Positions 18,033-28,000 of a stretch of DNA of 64,000 nt are shown in pieces. The notes under the pieces are model-generated. The model was not told the DNA's origin and made no database searches. It saw only the letters and a list, made by a program, of their open reading frames with translations. Both the position numbers and the translations under genes were made by a program. Numbering within the stretch: position 1 is the stretch's first letter; every line of letters starts with the position of its first letter. This DNA comes from Arsenophonus nilaparvatae (GTDB lineage Bacteria > Pseudomonadota > Gammaproteobacteria > Enterobacterales > Enterobacteriaceae): NCBI RefSeq assembly GCF_000757905.1, contig NZ_JRLH01000006.1. One strand, written 5' to 3'.

Positions 18033-19090
18033 AGGCACTTAAATATTCACAAGCTTGGCAGGTCAATATCCATGAAATTCCTGCCCTTCATTGCCTAGAG
18101 GCTGATGATGTGATTGTTAATATCGCAGTATGTGGCGTTTGTGGGACAGATATCGGTATTATTAATGATCACTACCCAGTTGCAATAGCAGGTACCACAT
18201 TAGGTCATGAAGCAAGTGGGATAGTCACTGAAATTGGTAATAATGTCACTAAATTTAAAGTTGGTGATCGGGTTGTTATCAATCCAACTTATGCCTGCCA
18301 AAAATGTAGAATGTGTTTAACCGGTAATCCTAATCATTGTGAAATGAAAATGGGGACTGAAGCCGGCGTTTCCTACGATGGCGCTTTTGCTGATCAATAT
18401 CGAGCTAAAGAAGCTTTTTTAATTAAGTTAGACGATCATGTCAGTATGGAAGCCGCCTCTCTGACTGAACCCCTGAGTTGTACTATTACCGGTGTCGATA
18501 AACTAGCAATTACCCATACTAATATTCGTGCAGCAGTGATCGGTGCAGGCCCAATGGGAATGCTCTATTTGTGGGTGCTTCATCAACGTGGTGTAAATGC
18601 ATTTATTGTTGAAAAAAATCCCCATCGTTATCAGTTCGCGAGTAAAAATTTACCGCCCAATAGCAAAATCTATCACGATTTTGAATCAGCAATAGAACAA
18701 GAGTATGGAGCAGCTAATAGTCAAATAGATTTATGTATTGATACTACCGGCCAAGTGACTGAATTACTCATTTCTCATCTTGCTCCTGGCGGTAAATTAC
18801 TTAATGTGGCCTTAAAAGATAAGAAAGCAACAATAGACGTACTAAAAATCGCCGATAAAAGTTTATCGGTAATAGGTTCAATTGATTCGCTAAATAATAG
18901 TTTCGAACGTGCCTACACCATGATCCGCGATAAACAAATCCCGGCAGATAAACTAATAAGCCATACATTCAATTTTTCCGATTATCTATCAGCTTTTCGT
19001 ACCGTTGGCTGCGACATTGATAACAAAACGATGGTTCCACTTCAGGCTCCCAACTGCAAAGTACTACTACGACTATCTAATATTAATTAG
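18029..19090 (+). CDS. Zinc-dependent medium-chain dehydrogenase
   Basis: 353 residues, medium-chain dehydrogenase/reductase of the sorbitol/threonine/galactitol-phosphate dehydrogenase type. Catalytic zinc ligands appear as CGVCGTD (Cys38) and GHEASG. The structural zinc site is the four-Cys set CQKCRMC and NHC. The NAD(P) site is VIGAGPMGML in the Rossmann half. It would interconvert an alcohol and a ketone. Its start overlaps the aminotransferase stop by 4 nt, implying translational coupling, so the two enzymes probably act in sequence (oxidation then transamination). No signal peptide is present, so it acts in the cytoplasm. Confidence 0.85.
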   Translation: MKALKYSQAWQVNIHEIPALHCLEADDVIVNIAVCGVCGTDIGIINDHYPVAIAGTTLGHEASGIVTEIGNNVTKFKVGDRVVINPTYACQKCRMCLTGNPNHCEMKMGTEAGVSYDGAFADQYRAKEAFLIKLDDHVSMEAASLTEPLSCTITGVDKLAITHTNIRAAVIGAGPMGMLYLWVLHQRGVNAFIVEKNPHRYQFASKNLPPNSKIYHDFESAIEQEYGAANSQIDLCIDTTGQVTELLISHLAPGGKLLNVALKDKKATIDVLKIADKSLSVIGSIDSLNNSFERAYTMIRDKQIPADKLISHTFNFSDYLSAFRTVGCDIDNKTMVPLQAPNCKVLLRLSNIN

Positions 19091-19110
19091 CTGATAAGCA
19101 GGATAGCAAA

Positions 19111-19746
19111 ATGGATAAACTGACGGTTATTTTTGATATAGATGGTGTTATTGTTGATAGCGAACAATTACATTTTGATGTTCTACGCACTGTGGCTGCT
19201 GAGCAAACTCAGCATTTTGAACCACAACAATTGATTGGCCTAAGTTTAAAGGAAACCTTATCACATATTGGTATTCCACCAGAACAGCAACGATCGGTTT
19301 CCGCTCAGATAGTTGAAACCTATAAAGCTAAATTAGCTAAAAAATATTTGCGCCCTGGGATCACTGAATTAATTAATATGTTAGAACAACAACATGTTCC
19401 ATTTGGGTTTGTTTCTACAGCTCCACGTGATGTATGTTTAGCAAACATAAATTTACTTGAACTATTAAACCCAATTAAATTAATTGCTGGTAATGATGTT
19501 AAATATACCAAACCTCATCCAGAACCCTATTTAACGATGATGACTCAATTAAAAGCTAACATCAATAATACCATCGTTATTGAAGATACAGATTTAGGTA
19601 TCAGTTCAGCTTATGATGCTGGTCTTCGTAGGATATATGCCTGGCCACACAAGTTATCTACTCAGCAATGCTATCATCAAGCCACTTCAATCATTAGCCA
19701 TCTCGATGAAATAGTGGATTTTGCCGAGCTAAAAAACCAAAGCTAA
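19111..19746 (+). CDS. HAD-superfamily hydrolase (beta-phosphoglucomutase-like phosphatase)
   Basis: 211 residues. Motif I is FDIDGVIVDSEQ with nucleophile Asp9 and acid/base Asp11. Motif II is the Ser/Thr of FVSTAP, motif III the Lys of KYTKPHPEPY and motif IV VIEDTDLGISSA. A helical cap sits between motifs I and II, as in subfamily I enzymes. It probably removes phosphate from a small metabolite. AGCAGGATAG upstream is a usable ribosome site, 20 bp after the dehydrogenase. In this operon it may dephosphorylate the aminated product before export, a step order known from other aminosugar pathways. Confidence 0.85.
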   Translation: MDKLTVIFDIDGVIVDSEQLHFDVLRTVAAEQTQHFEPQQLIGLSLKETLSHIGIPPEQQRSVSAQIVETYKAKLAKKYLRPGITELINMLEQQHVPFGFVSTAPRDVCLANINLLELLNPIKLIAGNDVKYTKPHPEPYLTMMTQLKANINNTIVIEDTDLGISSAYDAGLRRIYAWPHKLSTQQCYHQATSIISHLDEIVDFAELKNQS

Positions 19747-19771
19747 TTTTCAACCGCTTTTTCAAAAATGT

Positions 19772-20941
19772 ATGTTCGCTGTCGAGGAACTCGTTGTGTC
19801 TGAAATAAATATAGTAAGTGCTATGCACTTGCCTATCATTGCTACTCGTAAAGCATTTTTTATTGCCGGTTTTAGCTTGGCAAGCTGGGCACCATTAATA
19901 CCTTTAGCCAAGCAACGGCTACAGGTAGAGAATGGCACTATGGGGGCGATACTATTGGCTTTTGGTCTCGGCTCTTTATTAATGATGCCATTATCTGGGA
20001 TGTTAGCAGCTCGTTTTGGATGTCGGCGAATATTTACTCTAGCGACAATATTAGTGCTGGTAATGTTACCAGCACTCGTTTCAATAGAAACGGTTTTACC
20101 ATTAGCAATCACCCTATTTCTATTTGGTGCGGGTATTGGTGCAATGGATGTCGTGGTTAATATTCATGCTGTTATCACCGAAAAACAGGCACAAAAACCA
20201 ATCATGTCCGGTTTTCATGCACTATTTAGCTTAGGAGGATTTGCTGGTGCTGGCATTGTTAGCTTGTTATTAACATTAGGCACCACACCCTTACAAGTAA
20301 TTATATTAGTTGTATTATTTATAAGTTTTCTAATGGTATCAACCTGGAGCGGCCTAACAAATTATACTACCTCTAATGACACGCCTTTTTTTGTCCTACC
20401 AAAAGGTAGTGTGATTATATTGGGATTATTATGTTTTATCGCTTACATCATGGAGGGCTCAATGCTCGACTGGAGTGGTATTTTACTCCTCAGTCAACAG
20501 CATATTGCGCCTAACCATGCCGGACTAGGCTATACATTATTTGCAATTATGATGACCGTTGGTCGTGTCTTTGGCGATAAAGCAATTAGCCACTGGGGCG
20601 CTCAACGAGTATTTATTAATGGTAGTTTTATGGCAATATTTGGCTTTGCAATTCTGGTAGCCAATGGTCCGTTATGGACTCTAGCAATCGCATTTATGCT
20701 AATAGGTCTTGGATTATCAAATATTGCCCCTATGCTATTCACTGTTTCAGGAAAGCAAACCATAATGCCTGAAGCATTAGCGGTAGCCGCAGTTTCTACT
20801 CTAGGTTACTCCGGTATTTTACTTGGACCGGCTTTGATTGGCGGTATTGCTCATATGTTCACACTGCCAGCGGCTTTTATTTGTGTGACATTGATGTCTA
20901 CCACTTTAATTTTTTGTATTCGATTAATAAAACTGACTTAA
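19772..20941 (+). CDS. MFS transporter, YbjJ-like
   Basis: About 389 residues with some twelve hydrophobic segments, for example LASWAPLIPLAK near the N-terminus, GAGIGAMDVVVNIHAVI and LGYSGILLGPALIGG. The overall pattern resembles the E. coli YbjJ group of the major facilitator superfamily, including the AxxVNxxA-like and GFHALFSLGGFAGAG motifs. Inner-membrane location. The ATG at 19772 has no ribosome site; a GTG at 19796 preceded by CGAGGAACT is a better start and would give 381 residues. As the last gene of a biosynthesis-like operon it is a good candidate exporter of the product, though import cannot be excluded. Confidence 0.8.
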   Translation: MFAVEELVVSEINIVSAMHLPIIATRKAFFIAGFSLASWAPLIPLAKQRLQVENGTMGAILLAFGLGSLLMMPLSGMLAARFGCRRIFTLATILVLVMLPALVSIETVLPLAITLFLFGAGIGAMDVVVNIHAVITEKQAQKPIMSGFHALFSLGGFAGAGIVSLLLTLGTTPLQVIILVVLFISFLMVSTWSGLTNYTTSNDTPFFVLPKGSVIILGLLCFIAYIMEGSMLDWSGILLLSQQHIAPNHAGLGYTLFAIMMTVGRVFGDKAISHWGAQRVFINGSFMAIFGFAILVANGPLWTLAIAFMLIGLGLSNIAPMLFTVSGKQTIMPEALAVAAVSTLGYSGILLGPALIGGIAHMFTLPAAFICVTLMSTTLIFCIRLIKLT

Positions 20942-21567
20942 TATTGCAAAATTAAAATTATCACAAATTGGAATTTAGCATTCTCCTTGAAACAGAGGAG
21001 AATGCTAATCATTGTCAATCAAAGTGAATAAAAATGTTTAAATTAGCTAATATCTGACAATTAAATATTCCAATAGAAAGCTAAATTAAACAAACAATAA
21101 TTTGATAAATGTTTGATGATTTTTATTAGCATTTTCAATACTAATCATCAATTTAATGACGATTATTACTGCAAAATAGATAATCTATTCATTTTTTATA
21201 AATCAAATAAATGTTTATTTCTCCATAGCTGTCAAGTGAAACTCTGTTATATTAGTAGTGGATTATTGAACGAATCAGCCTACGGCTGCAAATCGATAAC
21301 CAGTAAGTACAGACATAAAAAAAACCGCCTGTAATTGATTTTAAGGCTATCAAATAAAAAAACCTATCATTCCCTATTACCCATCGTATATCTCTTCATA
21401 AAAAGTGATACAGGACGTTTTATAGCGTGTTTTGTCGGTTAGTTAAATAAGATTTGGTTAAATAATCCTGCAACGTTAAAATTGATTATTTTTTCACCCT
21501 AAAACATGACAGTTATTAATCGTTAAATGGCTAATTTCGTTTCTTTTTTCCGTGAGTTAACTTCCCG
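20942..21567. other. Intergenic region between MFS gene and IS91-type transposase gene
   Basis: Contains the hairpin at 20975-21008 and then AT-rich sequence leading into the IS91-type element, whose left (terIS) end could not be located. The 73-codon frame at 21113-21334 has no homology or ribosome site and is not called. Confidence 0.5.
20975..21008 (+). terminator. Strong hairpin after the four-gene operon
   Basis: A perfect 12-bp stem, TTAGCATTCTCC against GGAGAATGCTAA, with a 10-nt loop, 34 bp after the MFS stop. No T-tract follows, so it may instead protect the mRNA 3' end. Confidence 0.55.
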
Positions 21568-22785
21568 ATGAGAGCTGATTTTCAACCCAAACCGTTAAAA
21601 TTGCTTTTTGAGCGGAATAATGCATGGGCGGCGATCATGGAAACTACCCAACTGAGAGATATTGAAATCGAGGTGGTAACAAAAATGTTAGCCTGTGGCA
21701 CAACGATGATGGGGTTCCGTCAATACTGTTGTGAAAATGAAGATTGTGCTCATCAGAAGTTAGTTTGTTTTACCTGCAAGGGACGAGGTTGTCCATCCTG
21801 TGGAACAAAAGCCACGGATACTTGGATAGACACAAATATAATGCGTTTACCGGATGTCGAATGGCAACATGGTACGTTTACGATGCCGGATAGTCTTTGG
21901 CTTCTCTTTGAATTGAATCGATGGTTACTAGGGAAACTGTTCCCGTTTGCTGCGGACAATTTACTTTATGCAGCAAAAAAACGGGGATTAACAATGGGTA
22001 TTTTTGGTGCGCTACATACCTATGGGAGAAAACTAAACTGGAACACGCATATTCATCTCTCATGGACAATGGGCGGCATCAATCAAAATGAAAAATGGAA
22101 GTCGATGCAATTTGACCTCGCTAAAGTCAGAAAACGTTGGATGTGGAATATTCGACAATATCTTCTTTCTGTCTGGGGGAAAATTTACCTACCTGAAAGT
22201 TTACAGCACATAAGAGATTATGATGAGTGGAAGCGGTTTATTCTGAATGCAGGGAAAAATGCTGAAGGTAAAGATTATTGGCATGTTTATTTTGCCGACC
22301 CGACATCCAATGCCCAAAAAACAGCAAAGTATATTGGGCGTTACCTGAAGAAACCGCCAGTCTCTGGCGCAAGGCTAGCGCATTATGATGGAGGAAGTCG
22401 CATTACGTTGCGGTTTTTCGACCATAATACCGGTCATTATAAAAATTTAGATTTAACCCAGAAAGAATTAATTTTACGGCTTATCAAACAGATCCCCGAG
22501 AAACATTTTCGGATGATCCGTTATTTTGGTTTTTTGGCAAATCGAGTGGTGGGAAAATTACTCGATATTGTTAGAAAAGCAGTGGGACAATCGGCATTCA
22601 AAAGAAAACGTTCGATGACTTTTACCCTGCTAAGCCAGCGGTTTTTAGGAGTCGATCCGTTTAGTTGCATTCTTTGTGGTGGCAGGATGAAATTTTCTCG
22701 TTTTATCGAAGGATTGAGGATAGCTCAATTAGTCGATCATGCTTTAGAGATTGCTCGAATGCGTTACGTCCCCTTTTTGGGGTAA
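21568..22785 (+). CDS. IS91-family (HUH, Y2-type) transposase
   Basis: 405 residues. An N-terminal zinc-ribbon of paired cysteines (YCCENEDC, CFTCKGRGCPSCG), the HUH motif in NTHIHLSWTMGG and a following Tyr motif (AKYIGRYLKKP) identify a rolling-circle transposase of the IS91 family. It nicks one strand and moves without target duplication or terminal inverted repeats. The C-terminal FSCILCGGRMKF adds another Cys pair. No stop or frameshift is seen, so it may be active. Confidence 0.9.
   Translation: MRADFQPKPLKLLFERNNAWAAIMETTQLRDIEIEVVTKMLACGTTMMGFRQYCCENEDCAHQKLVCFTCKGRGCPSCGTKATDTWIDTNIMRLPDVEWQHGTFTMPDSLWLLFELNRWLLGKLFPFAADNLLYAAKKRGLTMGIFGALHTYGRKLNWNTHIHLSWTMGGINQNEKWKSMQFDLAKVRKRWMWNIRQYLLSVWGKIYLPESLQHIRDYDEWKRFILNAGKNAEGKDYWHVYFADPTSNAQKTAKYIGRYLKKPPVSGARLAHYDGGSRITLRFFDHNTGHYKNLDLTQKELILRLIKQIPEKHFRMIRYFGFLANRVVGKLLDIVRKAVGQSAFKRKRSMTFTLLSQRFLGVDPFSCILCGGRMKFSRFIEGLRIAQLVDHALEIARMRYVPFLG
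21568..22785 (+). mobile_element. IS91-type insertion sequence (minimum extent)
   Basis: Only the transposase gene is delimited. IS91 elements end in non-repeat terIS and oriIS sequences and are expected to abut a GTTC/GAAC target. A GTTC at about 22837 is one candidate right flank, but the true borders were not resolved. Confidence 0.5.
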
Positions 22786-23190
22786 GGGGAGATCTACTTA
22801 AAATCCACTCAATTGTACAAAGTTAACTCATATTGTTCATAAAAACATCATTACCGCTTATTGACAAATCTTTCTCTCGCCTCAAAAAGAAAAAAATCAC
22901 GTTTGATACCCGTTATGCTGCTTAATAATTAATGTTAATTTTTCGTTAAATTATTTTTGAAATTCTTATACATTTAAATTAATTTTATCTTCCTTTTTGA
23001 CCATTCGATATGAGGTAATAGCAGAACAGAAATAACAACTAAATGTTACATTTTAATTTTTAAAGATAGGTTAACTTTCCAACCAGAAATTAAAATAAAT
23101 AAATTAAATAATAGATCTGTCAGAAAATACAATTTTAAATATCTATTCATCTAGGCGAAAATTTAACTTAAATTTAGCCAATATAACTCG
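22786..23190. other. Intergenic region after IS91-type transposase
   Basis: Holds the right end of the insertion sequence and the 3' flank of levansucrase. No gene or clear terminator seen. Confidence 0.45.
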
Positions 23191-24462
23191 TTAATCACTA
23201 CATCTTTTTCTTACTACAACATTTTCCATTGGCGGAATATAACCATAGCCAAATTCTTTCACCATAAATGTGCGGTTTCCTGCAATTTTTATTTGGATAG
23301 TTGGTGCTTCAGTTCCGCCAATGCGATATTGCCCTTTGTCATCATCTATATTGGGATTGGGAATATTATCAATAAATGATGTGACTAGGCCATTAGGCAT
23401 AACATAATGTGAGTAAGTTTGGTAAGGGCGAGTAGATGGATTGCCAAGAACTAATCCAGAACCATTTAATGGTTCATAAGGTCCGGTCAGGTTGTTACTA
23501 ACAAAACCATATACCCCATCGGGGCCATTTAAACCATCAGCATAAGTGTACTGATGACTGACAGTAAACAAATAATATTTACCGTCTTTAAATACATAAT
23601 GTGGGCGTTCAGTCTGATCATTCACCCCCACAGCAGTGATCAATGGAGGAAGCAATTGCCAATTTTCGCCAGATTTGTCTTTTGCAACCGCAATTCCAAT
23701 ACAACCACATTGAAAACGCGCTCCACCAACGTCATCATATCCAGGCGGGATATCCCCCATATCATCACTGGTAATAACATGTGTACCTCGCTCACCGGCC
23801 ACATTACCTTCAAACACCATATACAGATTTCCATCGATAGGATCGATAAAAGGCCATGGATCTCTGAAATTCCAGTATTGATTTTGTTCTTCTGTCTGAT
23901 AATAAAAACCATCCGCCGAAAATAGCTGGATCACTTCGTCAAAACCTACCATTCTAACTTCAGTGTTTGATGTAACAACACGACCACAAATTTTAGCCAT
24001 ACACGCGCCTGGTGTGACACAGGAATAATATAACTCTATTTCACCTTTATCATTGATCAGGATCGGTGTGCCAGCCCATTCTCTGCTGGTAGGTGAAACC
24101 CCTTCTTGCATCACTCGACCACCGAATTCCCAACTTTGACCATCTCTTGAATACCAGTAACAGATACGAGCACGGCCATGACGGTCATGCCAATCACTTG
24201 TTATATCATATCGACCATCTTTATATTTGAATAAATCTGGACGTCTTTCAGCCGTTAACGTAAAAATGATTGACCATCCATTAACCGAAACAATCGTTCC
24301 ATCGAAATTCCTCAGCGGCATGGTATCCCAGATAAACAACGTTTCATCCATAACAGGAAAATTATAATCAATGAGGGGTTGAGTCGTGGTTGGATCATCA
24401 ATACAAACTTTAAGAGCATCAGCTCTGGTCCAACGACTACTTTTAAATTCTATGTTAGTCAT
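23191..24462 (-). CDS. lsc: Levansucrase (glycoside hydrolase family 68)
   Basis: 423 residues, length and sequence like the Erwinia/Pseudomonas enzymes. It splits sucrose and transfers fructose to a growing beta-2,6 levan or to water. Catalytic residues are visible: the nucleophile Asp in IWDTMPLRN (about residue 47), the transition-state-stabilising Asp in RDPWPF, and the acid/base Glu in DQTERPHY. Like its Gram-negative relatives it has no N-terminal signal peptide, so export would use a non-Sec route. Start has GAGGAT upstream. It stands alone with no sucrose transporter nearby. In a bacterium of sugar-feeding or plant-sap-associated insects it could serve sucrose use or biofilm polymer. 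Confidence 0.92.
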   Translation of the reverse strand: MTNIEFKSSRWTRADALKVCIDDPTTTQPLIDYNFPVMDETLFIWDTMPLRNFDGTIVSVNGWSIIFTLTAERRPDLFKYKDGRYDITSDWHDRHGRARICYWYSRDGQSWEFGGRVMQEGVSPTSREWAGTPILINDKGEIELYYSCVTPGACMAKICGRVVTSNTEVRMVGFDEVIQLFSADGFYYQTEEQNQYWNFRDPWPFIDPIDGNLYMVFEGNVAGERGTHVITSDDMGDIPPGYDDVGGARFQCGCIGIAVAKDKSGENWQLLPPLITAVGVNDQTERPHYVFKDGKYYLFTVSHQYTYADGLNGPDGVYGFVSNNLTGPYEPLNGSGLVLGNPSTRPYQTYSHYVMPNGLVTSFIDNIPNPNIDDDKGQYRIGGTEAPTIQIKIAGNRTFMVKEFGYGYIPPMENVVVRKRCSD

Positions 24463-25004
24463 TTTATATCCTCAAAATAAATATCCTACAAAACACGATT
24501 AATAAAAAATTTAATAAAGTCATTTTTTTATTTTGTTATTTATTAAAATAATTAGTAAAGATAATTTTGTTATTTTTTAACTTGACATTAAAGATAAGGT
24601 TTTTTCATTAATACATTAAAACATTTCCAAGTTTATTTTGTTATTTTAATGTTTATTTTTAATTTAAAATTTAATTAAAAAAATAAAAATAAATTTTAAA
24701 AAAATTAAATGAAAAATTGCCATTAGCATTTTCCAAGATATTCATCCTATTGCTAACATAGTGAAAATTTTAGCGCTAAATTGCAACATTCAACGATAAA
24801 TAGTAAAACCTTCAATACCAACGCCTAAAATAGACTAGCGAAAACTTGTTTTAATACGAAAAAATTTTAACGCTTTTTAACAGTAATTATTCTGCTATCA
24901 TCCTTATTGATAATAGAATTCAATACTACTAAATTTTACGGAAAAATGGATTTATTATTAGCTGCATGTACATCAGCTAATAATATAATCATCAGTTAAG
25001 ACTA
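24463..25004. other. AT-rich region between levansucrase and large effector gene
   Basis: No gene. It contains the upstream region of levansucrase, with long A/T runs typical of curved, H-NS-bound DNA, and ends with the terminator at 24954-24984. Confidence 0.55.
24954..24984 (-). terminator. Intrinsic terminator of the 1396-residue effector gene
   Basis: Perfect 11-bp stem ATTATTAGCTG / CAGCTAATAAT with a 9-nt loop, 20 bp past the stop. On the minus strand it is followed by an A/T-rich stretch ending in TTTTT. Confidence 0.65.
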
Positions 25005-28000
25005 TTATATATTGGTGAGATAATTATCCAATAACTGAAATGAATATCTATTTAACGAAAAAACGGCTATTATCTGTTGAGCAAAACTTTGTTCATTATC
25101 AGGTATATCCTTACCCAATAAAGCCTCTAATGCTGACTTTAGCACAGCTGGCGGAACCTCTGTTAAATTATCACTAAAATATTCTGCATGTAATTGTAAA
25201 AAATCATCAATGCTTATTTTTTTTAAGACTAACTTTGCTATATCATATGTTAGTGATTCAATAATGCTGTCCGCTTCATTATGATCTACTGCTCGGGTAA
25301 TGCGACTATTAATCGTTGTAACGTTTTTGTGTAAACCAAGTAATTTATTCCAAAAATTATGATTACGCATGTGTTGCTGATTAATTAACCATAGTTGAGT
25401 AAAATTAAAATAATTCGATGGCAAAAATGTTTTAGGATACGGCCGCCACCATTCGGGATTTTGCGCAATCTTTTCACTATAAGTTAATGGATAAGCTGTT
25501 ACTTTTTTACCTAATTCATTCGCTAAAATCTTTCCGGAAGGATATCGGCCAAAAGCACCAAAGCATGATTGTAACTCTATAGCGCCGACACTTCGTAAAT
25601 CAATCGAATTTTCTGTTCTTAAAATTAACCCCTTAACAACATTTGCAAATTCAATCGAATCCATATAATTAATAATCGATGGTGCGCCATGTGCTCTGAT
25701 AAGTAATTTATTACCTTTTAAACCAAAAATGGAATCTTTTCCTAACAATGACGCTTGTCGCATTGCCGATAAGTTAACCTTACCGGCCGTTACTTGATAG
25801 GGACCAAATTTACCATCAGCAAGTTGAGTAAAATTACCACCAAAAGCTAATTCCAAATGATCTGCATGCCTAATTGCAAACTTTCCATCACCCAAGCTAA
25901 CCATTAATTTCTTAACTGTATAATTATTCTCATGAAAAGCAACCAAGCTACCTTTGGGTAACGACGCTAATTCAGAATAATGATTAATTTGTTTTTGATT
26001 AGTAATCAACTGTTGTAACGCCTTTTGATGAGTATTGGAGGAATATAGTGCTTTCGCAACGTCATAAAATACCAATGCTTGCTCAGAAGATAACTCGCCT
26101 GATTGCTCTAATAGCTCAGCAACACATTTTGCTGAATCTGCGATAGGCTCTGAGGCTAATTTTCTAGCAACTTCTTCTATTGGTTGGCCATAACTGTATT
26201 TTGCTCCTTTAGGGTAACCAGCCCAAACATTCAATCCTGCTGCTTCCAATGAACTTGAATGTTTTAAAATACCGCTGTCAAATTGGCCTAATTGTTCTGC
26301 TGTAATAATTTTCTTGCCATCGCCTAAATTAACATCCAATAGGTTATTTTTTACCCCGGCAAAACGACCATTACCAACACTGACCATAGCATGTACTGGC
26401 CTATCTGTATTAGCCAGCGTTTGGGTAAAAACAACAAGTTCTCCTTGTTTAATTTGCAAAAGCTCATCCATGGTGGTTATTTTTTTGACATTATTAAATA
26501 AACCACTATTATGCAAAAAATTAGTATAATTTTTTGTCTTTTTTAGATTTTCAATTAATGACCGTTCTTGCAATTCATTGATTACATTGGCTTGCTTTAA
26601 TATATCAGCAATATAAAGTTCGGCAGTTTCATACTTTGTCCCAGTCAGCATATTTGAACGAATAACTTCTCTTATACGATTTCTCGGAGCCAAACCTAAA
26701 TAACTCATCATATTAGTGCTGTTAATAACATTAATATTCTGTGGTTGCGACACTATCTCTGCCGTTTTTACCGCTATGCTGGACGTTAAATTTCGGTTTA
26801 TTCCATAATGAGACAAGTCACTAAAAATATTATCTTGAGTAGCAAATACTTTTTTAGGTAATTTAATCTTCGCATAAAGCGTAGCTGCCTTAGAAATGAT
26901 CTTTTGTAAAACCACAGTGGAAATCCTGCCGGCAACTTCTAAAGCCATCGCAAAGGCTGCTTGTTTTAGATAACTATTACGTTCTTCCGCTGTATCACTA
27001 ATAGCTGCCTGGCCAAGTAAAGGCATCACAGAAATTAAACTACCATATAAAAATGCCCCTAAAGGTCCCATAAAAAAAACAGGTAATATCAATAACTTAA
27101 TATATTCAAATGTATTAAATATGTTATCTTCACTATGAGAAAAAACTAGTACATCTATATCAGCAAGATACTTTTCCAATATATTTTCATATAAATAAGA
27201 ATAATCCTTACCCTTCTTTATTAGTTTTAATTCTAAAGCAGCCATTTTATAATCAAGCGGAAAGTGATAATTAAACCAAGCACTTATTTCTTTATTATCT
27301 TTTATTTGATTTTTCATATCACGTAATGAACTAAATTGAAGGCGTTGACCGGTAGTGATCGAGATCACACTAATTGGAGTATTTTCAGGATGGATATATT
27401 GATAATTAATTTGGTCTAACCCAGTCCGATCTATTATTTCAGGCTGCGCATAAACTAACAGTGATGAACAATTTTCGATAAGATAATAAGGTTTGCTTTT
27501 ATTATTATAAACAGTAATTAAATCATCGATATAATGATAAAAATTATTTTTTAAATTATTATTACTTTTTAATAGTTCTATTTTATTAGTATAGTCAGCT
27601 TGAATATCAACTGAATCAATAACGTCGATTATTTCTTTATTATATTTTAGAGGAAATGATCTCAGTAAAGAATAATTAATAAAACCTAATTCTTTTGATA
27701 TATATTGTCTATCTCTACCTATAAGAATATCATATATTGTAAATTTTTTAGATTTACTAACTGGGTGAGTAGCATCCAAATATCCAAAACCCCGTCTTAT
27801 AATTTTATAATCTACTTCATCTGTTAAAGAAAGGTTTTTCACCCGATATTTATTACCCAAATCAGATAAAAAATTAGTTAAATATTGCACTGAGCTCGGT
27901 ATTAACTCATTAATATCATTTACTTCTTTTTCTAACTGTTGAAAATTTTTAATAAAGTAATAATGTTCTTTGATATTTTCGCACTCTTCTTCCAGATAAG

